DNA of 64,000 nt from Budorcas taxicolor (GCF_023091745.1 NC_068925.1:8496585-8560584); one strand, 5' to 3'. Positions 34,726 to 47,254 are shown, counted from the first letter of the stretch. Program-made: numbers and translations. The notes: generated from the letters alone by a model not told the origin.

Positions 34726-35616
34726 ATTTTTAAATGAAGCAAATATATATGAAAACTTAAAAGAGGATGTGGAGGTGGGGAGAGAAGGACTGGAAACTAT
34801 TGATTGCCTTCAGACGTGGTTACACAGACTCTTCATCTGAGCTAAGCATTTCTCCATCTTTCCCATTAAACCCTTGAGCTGAAACTGCTGCTGATCAGGT
34901 AGGAAGGAAAGGAGTTTGAATATTTTTCTGCTCACCCTATGGTGGAGGAGCTTAAACAGTAATTAGATGGAGTAAAATCCTGATATAAACTCTGCTTCTT
35001 GCCTGGCTTGATTTTCCATCTCTACAAGGAAAAAGTGGAACTACATCAATGATTTTCAAGCTGCATTTTAAAGACCTGAAAGGGATTCCTTAGTGTTGAT
35101 TCAGAGCCCACGGGTATTCAACAAAAGGAGCACTTTTTAAATATATATAATTAATTGACTTCTGGGTCAGCTGTAGGTTTAAAAAATGACTTAAAAGCCT
35201 TATGAACTCGCCATCTCTAAGGGCCCCCAGCTCTGAAATGCTGAGGTTCTAGCGAACAAATCAAATCATCAGTGCTGAAATGATCCAAACGTGGGTGACA
35301 ATGTCACAACAAGTTGTGTGAATAAATGCACAAGCCAGCCTAACTGGGATCCTGTCTTTATTGTCTCCTACTATAGTTATTAATGTAACATAAATAATAT
35401 AGAGTAAAACTTTGTGATTATAGATCCTTCAGCTGAGATTGTTGTCTGGCTGTTCTGTGTTGGAATTTGTTGGGAAAGAGCAGTAGTTTGGGAATCCAGA
35501 GACCTAATCCAGTGGGATGGTATGAAATTAGAGAAGCAAGAGGGCTCATCTGAGCTTTGGTAGAAAGAGCTAGCCAGGGAATTAGAAGGCCTGTGTTACA
35601 ATCCCAACCCTGGGAC

Positions 35617-36505
35617 GTCCCTGGTAGACCAGTGGCTAAGGCTCTGAACTTCCCAACGCAGGCAGCCAGTTTTTGAAAGGTGGTTGTTGAATTACGACGC
35701 CGGGATTCTTGGCCCCCGGAGGAGAAGAATTCAATCCGGGGCCAGAGACGAGGCTTGATCACTCAGAGCTTTTGTGTAACAAAGTTTTATTAAAGTATAA
35801 AGGAGATAGAGGAAGCTTCTGAGATAGGCATCAGAAGGGGGCAGAAAGCGTACCCCCTGCTAGTCTTCAGCTGGATGTATATAGTCACCAGCAGTCTGTT
35901 AATGAAAGAAAGGAATGTCTCAAAACTTAGAATGGCACCAGGCCCCTCACCCATAAGATGTATTTTGGGATAATCTTGGCTCCAAACGGTTTATCTTGGG
36001 CCATAAAATGATTAACTTCAATCTTGAAGAAGGGAAGATCACCATACAAATAGTGTCATTTACATAGATTAGAGGAACAATATCGGAGTATAACATACTG
36101 GTTTATCAAGTAGGTTCTGAGCCCAAAAGGCGGAACCGACTTGAAGACAGAGTTTGGGGTAAATGCATAGTACATTAGCATAGCTTAAGATAAACATTTC
36201 CATAAGAAAAAGGCATTGGTTAACTTCAGGTGAAACCAGGTGTCATTATGACAACACAGAATTTTAAGAGAAACCTCCTTTTAAATGTGTATAGGGAAGG
36301 AGAAAATATCGCTAGTTTGTTTCCTCCTGCCGCTTAAGAGAGAGAAAATGTCTGACACTTGCAGGCTATTTCCTCCGTTTGGAGACCCCTGGCCTTCCCG
36401 CCTGTTACCCTCTCATTTTGATCCCTGATCAGGGAACTAGATCCCACATTCTGCAACTAAGAATTCCCATGTCACAATGAAGGCCTGGCACGGCTAAAGA
36501 AATAA
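35617..36505 (+). repeat. CHR-type SINE split by a solo LTR
   Basis: The two halves, ACGTCCCTGGTAGACCAGTG up to 35673 and GATCCCTGATCAGGGAACTA from 36420, fit together once the 742-bp LTR and its duplicated TTTT are removed. Confidence 0.75.
35674..36415 (-). mobile_element. Solo LTR, class I (ERV1) type
   Basis: 742 bp starting TG (35674) and ending CA (36415), with a 4-bp duplication TTTT on both sides; 4 bp is typical of class I ERVs. The complement carries AATAAA (TTTTATTAAAG on +) near the left, so its sense is minus. No internal retroviral sequence remains. Confidence 0.8.
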
Positions 36506-36894
36506 TTGTTCTTAATCACCAATCCTGCTGCTCATTTGCTGTGACCTAATAGTCTCTCCAACTCTGACGCACTTTCCAAGCTTGCTCTGGCACCTAAAAT
36601 TGCTATTAATAACAATGAGAGAATATCTAGATGGCCTTTCTCCATTGCTTTATCGCCTCTAGAACGCAGCGCTGTGTGTGCACTGAGCACTACCGCATAC
36701 TGGTACCTGCAGGCTTCACCTGGGGCTCAGACACTTATATCTGCAACAAAGACAAATTGTTCCCTGGCCCTTAAAGTACAAGAAATCAATTTCTTTTCTA
36801 AGTCAAGTCAACTCTAGCACCAAAATAGCACTGGCCAAGATCTGCGAGAGGCCTCTGCTAGTCCTTTGTTTACGGTCTCATCTCCTCCCCTTGG

Positions 36895-37300
36895 ATATTG
36901 GTCCACTCCTTCATTCATCAAGCACTTATTATGCCAGGCACCAACGTATGCGTTCGGGATACAATAGCGAACAAAACAAAGACTCTGACACTTTTAAATT
37001 TAGTCTTGTGGAGAGAGACAAAACAAATAAATAAATACAGAGCATGTCAAATGGTGACAAGGACCAAGGGGAACAGTGAAGTGCTGTGAGAAAAACGGGG
37101 AGCACAGGCCATGAGGACTGGTCTTCTGTAGAGTGAGTGATCGGGGAAGGCGTCTCTGGAGAGGAAGGCTGTAAAGAGAGGATCTGGAGTAAAAGCCTGA
37201 GCTAGTAAATACGCAGAGGAAAGAGATTTCAGGCAAAGGATACAGCAAGTGCGAAGGACCTGAGGCAGGCACTCTTGCTCTGAGGACATGCAAAGAAGGC
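36895..37300 (+). repeat. Ancient L2-type repeat remnant
   Basis: A degraded mammalian-wide repeat: TTCATTCATCAAGCACTTAT, GCCAGGCACCAACG, then CAGCAAGTGCGAAGGACCTG. A similar remnant is at 43905-44480. Confidence 0.55.
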
Positions 37301-37689
37301 AGGAATCGGCACTGAGTGACTAAGTGGGAAACTGAAGGAATAAGTTCAGAGATGGAGGGATGGGAACCCGCGCGCCAGCATAAGCTTGGCTTTCTTGAGA
37401 CAGGACTTCATGAGAGGGCTTTAGCTGAGGGTTCCGATGACCTATCTTACAGTTTAAGGGGGTAACTTCGGCTGTTATGTGGCTGCAGTCCAGGGAAAAT
37501 GGAAGGAACACACGTGCAACACACGCCTCACATGGGCGCCGCCCACTACTAAGGGATACAGGTAAATTCAACCTCCCTGTCTTGCTGTGGTCCTATGACA
37601 CACAAAAAGAAAATGCCTGTTCCAAACAGAACTGAACTGTTTGCCGCCCCAGCTTGTTCAGGCCCTGGTTCGTGAAACAGTTGAAATGA

Positions 37690-37990
37690 TACTTTGTTCA
37701 CGCCCAGGAGAAGGGAACAGGGAACCGTCCGGACGTCCGCCTCGCTCGCTCCGTGGGGCCTTGCTGCCGCGGCGCCTCCCCGGACGTGCTCTGCGCTCTT
37801 GCCGGTTCCCGCCCGCGTGGGCCGGGCCGAGGGAGCAGAGGCCGGCGGCCAGCCTCCCCGGCGTCGGCGCGCGGCTCCGCAGCTGCCGGCGCTCTCAGCC
37901 GACCGCGCGCAGGGGCGCCTGCCCTCAGACCGAGGCCTAGGAAAGGCCTGCTCGGCAGCGGCGCCCGCATCCTCCCCTGGGCCTCAGCCT
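37690..37990. promoter_or_regulatory. CpG-rich block, promoter-like
   Basis: About 300 bp with dense CpG (GCCGCGGCGCC, GGCCGGGCCGAGG, GTCGGCGCGCGG, GACCGCGCGCAGG) in otherwise CpG-poor DNA. No TATA box or coding exon was recognised next to it; the reading frames across it on both strands reflect base composition. Confidence 0.6.
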
Positions 37991-38407
37991 AGCAGACAGA
38001 GGCTGTCTCCCAACCCGGTCTCACTTCTTGCTTCCAAATTCTCCACAACTCTTCCCACGGACCTTAGGCTGAATGAGAGCAGGGAGCAGAGAAGTGAAAG
38101 AAATATTTATGCACTTTCCAAATTTCTCTATCCGAACTCTGCTCTCTCACAGTGTTAACTTAAAAGGAGGGCATCCGCTGCCTTTGTTCTGCTTCAGACA
38201 TATCTGGACTGGAGAAGGCCTCTCCCTGAGCAAAGGCGCAAGGAGGGACGGGGCTATCAACCAGCTGTCCTCCTGCTCCATCGTCTCAGCTCCTAGACCT
38301 TCAAAAACGAAGCCTGGCTGCAGCTGTCATTCCCACAGGGCAATTTTGGCATGTTGGGGGAGTCCAGAAATTCAAGAGCCACTGATAACCCCTTCCTAGG
38401 GCAAAAG

Positions 38408-38622
38408 TGAAAGTGAAAGTGAAGTCGCTCAGTCGTGTCCGACTCTTTGCGACCCCTTGGACTGTACCTATCAGGCTCCTCCGTCCATGGGATTCTCCAG
38501 GCAAAAGTACTGGAGTGGGTTGCCATTTCCTTCTCCAGGAGATCTCCCCAACCCAGGGATCGAACCCAGGTCTCCCACATTGCGGGCAGATGCTTTACCA
38601 TCTGAGCCACCAGGGAAGACTC
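38408..38622 (-). repeat. Bov-tA SINE
   Basis: Minus-strand copy: AAGTCGCTCAGTCGTGTCCG at the left and the complement of the head (GAGCCACCAGGGAAG) at the right. Confidence 0.9.
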
Positions 38623-39519
38623 AAAGGAGAGCCAACACAGGCCCTGGGTTGCCCTTCCTGGGAGGAACAGCAAGGGCAGTGCTGGGATGGCTTTGTCCTC
38701 AGCCCATTGGTGCACAGCAGGAAAAGAAGACTAGGATGCTCGTTTCTTTCTCAATATCTCATCCTGTTACATACTTAGGTCATATCACAACAGCAATAAG
38801 CACCAAGAGAACGTCTCAGAGGACCCAGTTAGCTCTTAAGAGTCAGGCACTGCGTCAAATGCCAGAGATGTAATAAACTAAAGCACAGTCTGCCTGAGAA
38901 GGTTCAAAGTCTACACGGGGTAACAAACATTTAAACAACTCATCCCAACAACTGGGAGGTGCTATTACACACAGGGCCATGAAGATACAGAAGAGCAAGA
39001 ATCCAGCTCCAGATGCAAAGGGCTTTACAGAAGTGGTGATGCTTACGGCCAATTTTTTAAAATAACAATTTTGGTTTTTTATAAAAATGACACTGCAAAC
39101 AATGGGTCCAAAAAAGGAAAATAACCAAATACCTCAAGTCACACACCCAGAAATAAACTCATAAATGTGATTTTGCTGGAATTCTACCAAAGAAAAGGAC
39201 ACTGTTAAAATGAAGGAACTAGCTCAAAGGCCCAGACTATGAAAGGACAATGAGCTGGGTCAGCTTAGAAGGCAATCGAGTCTGGAGCTGACCACAGCGG
39301 GAGGGCCGGGACCACATCTGGTTCTTGTGCAAACCGGTACTCTGTGGTGGAAGACATCCCAGAGACGTGTGCTTAAAGAATAAAGGAATACACAAAAGGT
39401 AGGCAGGCTAAGCACCCAGAGAGGAAGAGAGAAAGGCCTGAGGGAGTGGTCCATTAAGTGTAAAGAAATGAGCCTCAGGCATCAGGAGATGACACTGTAA
39501 TAGCAGCCCCATTTAATGA

Positions 39520-39715
39520 ACCGGTGCATATGCCAAGTCCTAAGCCAGGCATTTTTCATGGTTCAACCAATTAATTCTCACAGCAGCATTACTTAAATAT
39601 CATTATGATTGTCATTTTACATCCAAGGACACACCCAAAAAGATTAGAGGACTTGTTCAAGATCACCCAGGTAGTAATTTAAGATCTGATACTCTTAACC
39701 CAGTGCTTCTGTTTT
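39520..39715. repeat. MIR-type remnant
   Basis: TCATTTTACATCCAAGGACA and AAGATCACCCAGGTAGTAAT fit the widespread MIR pattern. Confidence 0.5.
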
Positions 39716-39847
39716 TCCAAAGAGGATGTTTAGCATGTTGCCCCTCCACCTCAAAGGGCTTTGGTTGCTCGGATGCTTACGTTCTGTCCATTGAAAACCA
39801 ATCCTAGAATCTTTAGAATCATATGTCACATTCAACTCTTCAAGTCA

Positions 39848-41575
39848 CTCAGTTCAGTCAGTTTAGTCACTCAGTCGTGTCCAGCTCTTTGCGACCCCAT
39901 GGACTGCAGCACTCCGGGCTTCCCTGTCCATCACCAACTCCCGGAGCTTGCTCAAACTCATCTCCATTGAGTCGGTGATGCCTTCGAACCATCTCATCCT
40001 CTGTCATCCCATCTCCTCCTGCCTTCAATCTTCCCAGCATCAGGGTCTTTTCCAATAAGTCAGTTCTTCACATCAGGTGGCCAAAGTATTGGAGTTTCAG
40101 CTTCAGCATCAGTCGTTCCAATGAATATTCAGGACGGATTTCCTTTAGGATGGACTGGTTTGATCTCCTTGCAGTCCAAGGGACTCTGAAGTGTCTTCTC
40201 CAGCACCACAGTTCAAAAGCATCAGTTAGTTCTTCAGCACTCAGCTTTCTTTATAGTCTCACATCCACACATGACTACTGGAAAAACATACCTTTGACTA
40301 TACGGACCTTCGTCAGCAGAGTAATTCTGCTTTTGAATATTCTGTCTAGGTTGGTCATAGCTTCTCTTCCAAGGAGCAAGAGTCTTTTTAATTTCATAGC
40401 TGCAGTCACTGTCCACAGTGAGTCTGAAGCCCAAGAAAATAAAGTCTCTCACTATTTCCACTGTTTCCCCATCTATTTGCCATGAAATGATGGGACCACA
40501 TGCCATGATCTTAGTTTTTTGAATGCTGAGTTTTAAGCCAGCTTTTTCACTCTCCTCTTTCACTTTCATTAAGAGGCTCTTTAGTTCTTCTTCACTTTCT
40601 GCCATAAGGGTGGTGTATCTGAGGTTATTGACATTTCTCATAGCAATCTAGATTCCAGCTTGTGCTTCATCCAGCCCGGCATTTCGCATGATGTACTCTG
40701 CATAGAAGTTAAATAAGCAGGGTGACAATATACAGCCTTCATATACTCCTTTCCCAATTTGGAACCAGTCCATTGTTCCATGTCCTGTTCTAATTTTTGC
40801 TTCTTGACCTGCATACAAATTTCTCAGGAGGCAGGTAAGGTGATCTGGTATTCCTATCTAAGAATTTTCCACAGTTTATTGTGATCCACACAGTCAAAGG
40901 CGTTGGCATAGTCAATAAAGCAGAAGTAGATATTTTTCTAGAACTCTCTTGCTTTTTCTATGATCCAGCAGATGTTGGCAATTTGATCTCTGGTTCCTCT
41001 GCCTTTTCTAAATCCAGCTTGAACATCTGGAAGTTCACGGTTCACGTATTGTTGAAGTCTGGCTTGGAGAATTTTGACTATTACTTCGTTAGCGTGTGAG
41101 ATGAGTGCGATGGTGCGATAGTTTGAGCATTCTTTGGCATTGCCTTCCTTTGGGATTGGAATGAAAACTGATCTTTTCCAGTCCTGTGGCCACTACTGGG
41201 TTTTCCAAATTTGCTGGCATATTGAGTATAGAACTTTCATAGCATTATCTTTTAGGATTTGAAATAGCTCAACTGGAATTCCATCACCTCCACTATTTTG
41301 TTCATAGTGATGACTTCACACTCTAGGATGTCTGGCTCTAGCTGAGTGATCACACCATAGTGATTATCTGGGTCGTGAAGATCTTTTTTGTACAGTTCTT
41401 CTGTGTATGCTTGCCACCTCTTCTTAATATCTTCTGCTTCTGTTAGGTCCCTACCATTTCTGTCCTTTATTGAGCCGTCTTTGCATGAAATGTTCCCTTG
41501 GTATGTCTAATTTTCTTGAAGAGATCTCTAGTCTTTCCCATTCTGTTGTTTTCCTCTATATCTTTGCACTGATCA
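39848..41575 (-). mobile_element. BovB LINE fragment (1.7 kb)
   Basis: On the minus strand it encodes broken reverse-transcriptase stretches (AESEEELKSLLMKVKEESEK, GLKLSIQKTKIM). The catalytic YADD region is damaged (RYTTLM), and stops and frameshifts are frequent. The 3' end is at 39848. Confidence 0.9.
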
Positions 41576-43045
41576 AGTGGTTAAAGGCAACATCAGAGCA
41601 ATTAGGTTTAAAACACATATTCTGTCACCAGGAGTGAACAGTTTTCTTCTACTATCAGGACAAATTACTTCAGATACCTGTTTTCTGTTTTGAGTGGTTG
41701 GTTTAATTGGTTTACCGTGGTGAGGGCAGGGGTGCAGCCAGAGCCAGGAAACCCAGAGCTCAGTCTGAGGCCTGGGAGCCTCCTGTGAGGAGGCTGTTTC
41801 CCTCAAGCAGGCAGGAGAAAATAAGAGGGGATGGAAGACTCGGCTGACTCAAACACGCTATGTAGATGATAAGATCACACAAGGGAAGACCTTGAGATGG
41901 TCGCGGGCAGGGGGACGTTCTTGAAAATTTTGTTAAAGCAGCTGTCGAGGTTCTGAGGTTTGGCTCTGTCTGCTTCCCCACCTGCCATCTTCCAGACTGC
42001 CCGTGTGCACGCTGTCTGCTCTTGGCACCAGGTCTGGGAAGCCCTGCACCCACGAGCCAGCCACAGGCACCCGAAATCTGCATTTGTTTCTAAAAAGCAC
42101 CTTCCAGTGCTCCTCAGACGCTGAAACAAACACTGTCAATCTGGAGGCTGATAAAACTCAGTATCACAGAAACCCAGGGGGAGCAATCACAAACACCCTA
42201 TCACCTTGACCCCTCTTGAATCACGCTCCCCGCAGACCACAGCGCATCAGCCAGCCCAGGGAACAGGGTGCAGGCGCCCTTGCTTCTATCATATTGAGAG
42301 CTGAGCAGCACTTCCTGGGCCCCAGGCTTCATTAGCACGTCGCTGGTACTGCTTCCTGTAGCTGACTATCTGTTTCCATTCTGGCAAAGTGTTTGCTCTC
42401 TTCTCTCTGCTTTGGGGGTTGGGGGAAGATGAACTTCTCAAGGAGCCCGTCTCTGCCCTCTTGGCCGTCTCCCCCTCGGAGCCCCGCACGTCCCCACCAC
42501 AAGGCAGAGCGTCTGGCGTCCCCCTGAGCCGAGCTGGGGAGCTCCACACCCAGAAGAGCTCTCCCCGCTTGCAGTCAGCATCGCAGCCACAACCAGGTAG
42601 AGCCAAACTTGCTGTTTTGTATTTTGGGTCAGGTCAGCCTGACATTTCAGGGATAGACGCAAGGTAGAGTTGGTTGCAGGAGAGAAAGTTCTAGAAAGAA
42701 AGACTGGAAGCTTTAGAAAGGAAGAAGTAAAAACCAATAGACTTTTTGTGATGGATTTTGATAAATAAAGATTTAAGAAGATGAAAATGTGAGAGTCAAG
42801 TTGTATGTCAGGGAATGTTCAGAAAATGGAGACCAGGAGGATTTCTGTCATTCTTATTTACTAAAAAAAAAATGCTTATACTAGATGGGATTATATGTAA
42901 AACACAAACCAATTCTGCCTTTTCTCTTGAGAGTCAGCAGTTTAGGAAGAGACAGGAAAAGTGGCAGGCTGACTGGCAAGCTGATGACGACTAAGAGAAG
43001 GCCTAGGAGGAGAAGCTGAAGCCAGAGAGGGTCGCAGAATAATGG

Positions 43046-43128
43046 ATGCCAGCACATCAGCGGTTGGAGCCCGCATGGAGAACCTCAGAGCCCAGCACTC
43101 TGCGGGGAACCCTCAGCAGCCTGAACAA
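43046..43128 (+). pseudogene. LAX1: LAX1 exon 1, alternative start frames
   Basis: The donor is GTGAGTG at 43129. Only the ATG at 43046 gives the phase (two bases left over) that joins exon 2 as ...SLNKTGDHSSSIFSGF, resembling human LAX1. The ATG four bases upstream (43042), which looks like the human start ATGGATG, is in a frame that does not join correctly. An in-frame stop precedes 43046. Confidence 0.7.
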
Positions 43129-45655
43129 GTGAGTGCCGGGGGCGGTGAGCGCTCCCCTCCCCTGATTTAGAAAGAGGGTCCTGGTCTATCCTGGGAAGCT
43201 TCTACCCCAGCAGCCTTGCCACCCCTCACCAGGCTCTCGTCTCCTAAGACCGCTAAACTCTTGGCTCAGAGAGGTTTGCTCAGAACTGCTGGGAGGAAAG
43301 GAATAGGTATTGCGAACAGAAAGGAGTTGTTGGGAAGAGAGGAAATATGAAAACACACCACCTCCTTAGAGCTGGCTTCCTGGCATGGCTGGGTTTCTCA
43401 CGCTCAGAGGCCCTCATGGTGGTCCTCGAGCTTTCCTTTTTCAAGTCCCACGGATCACTCCTCAAAGAAACAGAAACAAAAACTAGTTTCTACTCTGATG
43501 GAAACAAACGGCCCACTTTTTACGCAGATGTGCTTTTACGTCCTAAACACTTGCCATGAATGAAAATGGAATCACAGATATGATAAAGACACAGCCTTAG
43601 ATCATAAAACCCCACAGCATTAATCATAGATGTAAATCTTACAGTTAAAACCTTCAATATTATATTAACAAAAAGTCCATCAAGAGTTGAGACTTTGACA
43701 CTGAGAGGTATTGATTTCAGTGCAATGATAAAAGCACAGCTCAACAGCAATAAATTAAAAATCACTGTAGTTTGGGGAGGTAAATGTCATTACCATGATA
43801 AACAAATACATGTCCCCTGCAGGTGGACAAGGTCGTTGATGGGGAAGGAATTCATAAAGTGTCAGAATCCTGCAGCACTCCTCCAATACTATTTCTACAT
43901 CCATTCATTAGATAATTTATTCATTCATTCATTTAACAAATATCCATCAGGTTCCTACTGAGTGCCAAGCACTGTGGCAGGCACAAGGTGAATAGGACCG
44001 ACAAGGACAGCCTCCTGGAGGTTACAGTTAAGTGGGAGGGTCAGATACAAACAGATGAACTAAAGCATGGCTAGCATAACATCAGTCAGTCGTAAGCTGT
44101 GAAGAAAAACCAGGGCAGAGTAAGGGGACTGGAGTACCCAGGAGGGTGTGACCAGGGAGGACCTATCTGAGGAGGTGACATTTCAGAAGAGTCCTAAATT
44201 AAATGAGGGGATTGAACTGCGGGAGAGGGGGCAGCGGGACTGAGACAAGACTGTGCTTTGCTGGAAACAGCATGGAGTCCTGGTCATCAAGGTCAGAGGA
44301 AAACAGCAGGAAAGGAGGTCAGAGGCAGGCAAAGGCAGAAGAGAAGAGGCCGTCACATTCTCGCCTGTTAGGGACAATGGATGCTATCCCACGTGTGATG
44401 AGAAGTCATGGAGGGTTGCAAGCAGAGGGGGCACGTGATCTGATTTAACCGTTTAGAGGATCACTCTAGCTCCTGTGTGAACATAGTATGTTGGGGCCAA
44501 GAGTGAAAGCAAGGAGCTCATTAGAGAGGTTTTGGCAAAGGTCTGTGTGGAACTCGTGGTGGCTCAGACCGAGGTGGTGACAATGGAGGAGCAAGAGGTG
44601 ATGCTTTGGGGTAAATGTCCCGGTTGAGCAGATAGAAACTGCTGGTTAACCAGCAGTGGGGTGTGAAAAAGAAAACATTCAAGAATGGCTCCAAGGGTTT
44701 TGACCAAGCCATCAGATGACAGGAAACATCAGAGGAACAGGCTTATGGGGGGTGGGGGAGAACAGGAGTTCTGTTTTAAACATTTTTGGTTTGAGATGTC
44801 TATTAGGTTACCACATGGAAATGTCCAGTATGAAACTGGGTGAACAAGTCTAGAACTCATAAGGACAAAAACCTTCCCTGATGGATGACCTGGTTTCTAG
44901 TATTTGGAGGGGCAGGTCTGCTAGTGATGCACTCTGTAACCTCAACTGGCTGCTTCCTATAGCCAAAACAGAGCTAGCCTGGCCCTGCCCAGGAACTGCG
45001 AACAGCCCGGTCCTTGCCCAGTGCATCTGCATGGTCAAATTCCACAGCAGAGCAGGGTGTTGCTTGAAGACCAGCCCCACAAGCTGATGCTACAGGGATT
45101 ATTAAATGCAAGCAACCTGGACTCTTGTCCCAGAGCTGCTCCTTAATTGCAAGTGGATAATCTCTTCCAAGCAAGACAGAAAGCTGAGGGGCAGGGAACA
45201 GGGTAAGCAGGAGCAAATGGATTTGACAAGTTTGGAAGACAGTGTGAAGCCATAGAAAGAACAGTCTTTGGGCCCAAACAGACCTAGATTCACATTCCAT
45301 CATGCTCCTTCCTACCTATGTGATCTTCCCTATGTTACTCTACCTTACTGAGTCTAAATCTCAGGTTCCTTGGTCACAAAGAGAGATGGGATTGTTATAC
45401 AGATTAAATAAGCTTTAATGCAAACCACTGGCATCCAGTGAACATTCAGAAAGGATAGCTCCCTTCTCCCACATCCTCGTTCCCTCTCTCCATGAGGAGG
45501 TAACCCGCTCTTCTACCACCCAGCCCATCCCACCTCAGTTTTCCTTCCCTCGGCTCCCACCCCAAACCCTCGAGTCCTGCCTCTGGAGGAAGCATCTCCC
45601 CCCACCCCCCACCCCCGGCCCATGGCTCGATCGTGGCCCTTGGTTTTCCTCACAG
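43129..45655 (+). other. LAX1 intron 1
   Basis: GT-AG intron. It contains an L2-type remnant at about 43905-44480 (TTCATTCATTCATTTAACAA; GAGGAGGTGACATTTCAGAA). Nothing else was recognised. Confidence 0.7.
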
Positions 45656-45765
45656 GACTGGAGACCACAGCAGCAGCATCTTTTCTGGGTTTGCGGCTCT
45701 CCTTGCCATCCTCCTGGTTGCGGCAGTTTTCTGCGTCCTGTGGAACTGCGGTAAACGGAAGAAGC
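45656..45765 (+). pseudogene. LAX1: LAX1 exon 2: transmembrane segment
   Basis: A 110-nt exon with one completing base, then TGDHSSSIFSGF, the transmembrane helix AALLAILLVAAVFCVLW and the basic stop-transfer NCGKRKK. A juxtamembrane Cys could be palmitoylated. The donor is GTGAGT. Intact. Confidence 0.9.
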
Positions 45766-45837
45766 GTGAGTCCCTTGTTTGTCCAGAGTTGAGACACACT
45801 ATGATCAATTGTCTAGTCTGGAATTTAAAGCCCAGCT

Positions 45838-46050
45838 CTCAGATGGCACAGTGGTAAAGAATCGGCCTGCCAATGCAGGATATGCAGGAGACGTAGATTT
45901 GCTCCCTGGGTCAGGAAGATCCCCTTGAGGAGGAAATGGCAACCCACTCCAATGTTCTTGTCTGGAAAAATCCCATGGACAGGGGCCTGGCAGGCAACAG
46001 TCCATGGGGTCACATGGAGTCAGACATGATGGAGCACAGACACGCACATC
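45838..46050 (+). repeat. Bov-tA SINE in LAX1 intron 2
   Basis: Plus strand: AGATGGCACAGTGGTAAAGA (A-box-like head), CACTCCAATGTTCTTGTCTG, and ends near GGAGTCAGACATGATGGAGC. Confidence 0.88.
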
Positions 46051-46392
46051 GCCCTCCCGAGATAAACCGTTGCGCCGAGGAGTCCTCTGTTCTTACCTGT
46101 GTGTAAACACAGGTCATTGTCTCCGTCGGGATCACAAGCTGTGGCTCTGAAAGCTCCGTGCTGAGTCGAGCTTCATTCTAAAAGCCATGCCCTGGTGCCC
46201 TGTGCCCATTTCTTCTTCCTGCTTCTGTCTCCTGAGTCCCCTGTTCTTCTAGCTCAAAGGCACTGGTCAAGTCTGGAAACACGTTTTTCATAATACATGG
46301 TGAGGGTGGGGAATATTTTCAGGCGCAGTCTCTTCCCCAATTCTGTGCAGCTAAGCCCAGCCATGACCTCTGTGTCTCTCATTGTCTTGCAG

Positions 46393-46503
46393 GGCAAGTT
46401 CCCTACCTCCGAGTTACCATCATGCCCTTGTTGACTCTGCCTCGACCCAGACAGTGAGCCAAAAATATTTATGACCTCTTGCCCCGAAGACAAGAAGAGC
46501 TGG
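46393..46503 (+). pseudogene. LAX1: LAX1 exon 3 with in-frame TGA
   Basis: Reads RQVPYLRVTIMPLLTLPRPRQ, then TGA (46455-46457), then AKNIYDLLPRRQEEL with homology to LAX1 on both sides of the stop. Human has Arg at this site; CGA to TGA is a CpG transition. The change also creates GTGAGC at 46454, but splicing there would shift the frame. The normal donor GTAGGT at 46504 is present. Confidence 0.85.
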
Positions 46504-47168
46504 GTAGGTTTTTGTTTCTCATCCATGGAATCCAGGCCTACAGAACTTCTGCCCCCAGAATATAGGTCTCACCTGCAAAAGCGGCTTTTTCTAAGCATGC
46601 TACCGTCCTGCTCTTCAGGGAGCCAGCAAGAGGACGGGACAGACAGGTGGCAAGGTTCACCTCCAGTGGGGCCTGGGGGCTTGAAGAGGGAGCAGGGAGT
46701 CATCGGGGTCAGGGATCTGGTTTGGGGTTTTCTCCAGCTTCATTGAGAAATGACTGGCCTATGTCACTGTATGAGTTTACAGAGTACAGCATGATAATTT
46801 GATGACATAGGCTGCAGTTTTGGATTTTCTTGATGTAGTTAGCTGGGTACGTCTAAGGTTGGGAAAGACACACAGGAGGAGAACATGGCCTCCAGCCTCA
46901 AGTCAGGGAGGGCTCACCTGAGAAGACTCCTCCCAGCCAGCCTCCTCGAGTCCTGTGTTAGTGTCCATTTGTCCTCAGCGAGCTGAGGAGTGCTCCTGGT
47001 CTCCCAGCTCATCATCCTTGAAGCCCTGATCCTCTCCCCCACAGAACACTGGCCCCCAAATACCAGATATCAGACAGGTCCACTTCACCCAGAATGTGAG
47101 GACTGAACAGGCTGAAGCACTTGGAGGACTGGCTCACTGTGCTCAGGGTTTGCTCTCTCTCCTTTCAG
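46504..47168 (+). other. LAX1 intron 3
   Basis: GT-AG intron of 665 bp. No repeat or gene was recognised. Confidence 0.7.
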
Positions 47169-47254
47169 GAAGACATCCCTCAAGAAGCATCCGTATTGTC
47201 AGCACTGAAAGCCTCCTCTCCAGGAATTCTGACAGCCCTCCTTCTGAGCATGTG
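47169..47254 (+). pseudogene. LAX1: LAX1 exon 4, donor apparently lost
   Basis: Reads RHPSRSIRIVSTESLLSRN, then SDSPPSEHV. Human LAX1 continues from EHV directly into the last exon (PSQAG), so the donor should follow GTG. Here CTAAGA stands at 47255 in place of GTAAGA. A weak alternative donor GTGCTA at 47252 would keep the frame minus one codon. If unspliced, the frame reads on to a stop near 47380. Confidence 0.75.

Larger units (their letters stand above)
32106..43045. other. ATP2B4-LAX1 intergenic region
   Basis: No gene was seen. Recognised parts are listed separately: SINEs, a solo LTR, a CpG-rich block, L2-type and MIR-type remnants and a BovB fragment. Also seen: an A-run (33633-33655) and a C-rich tract (33778-33823). 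Stretches 32700-33630, 34730-35610 and 41600-42950 hold nothing I recognise. Confidence 0.75.

Noticed and set aside
37641..38158. Arg/Pro/Ala-rich frames up to 154 codons
   Set aside because: They overlap on both strands of a CpG-rich block. Base composition explains them, and I see no splice context or homology.
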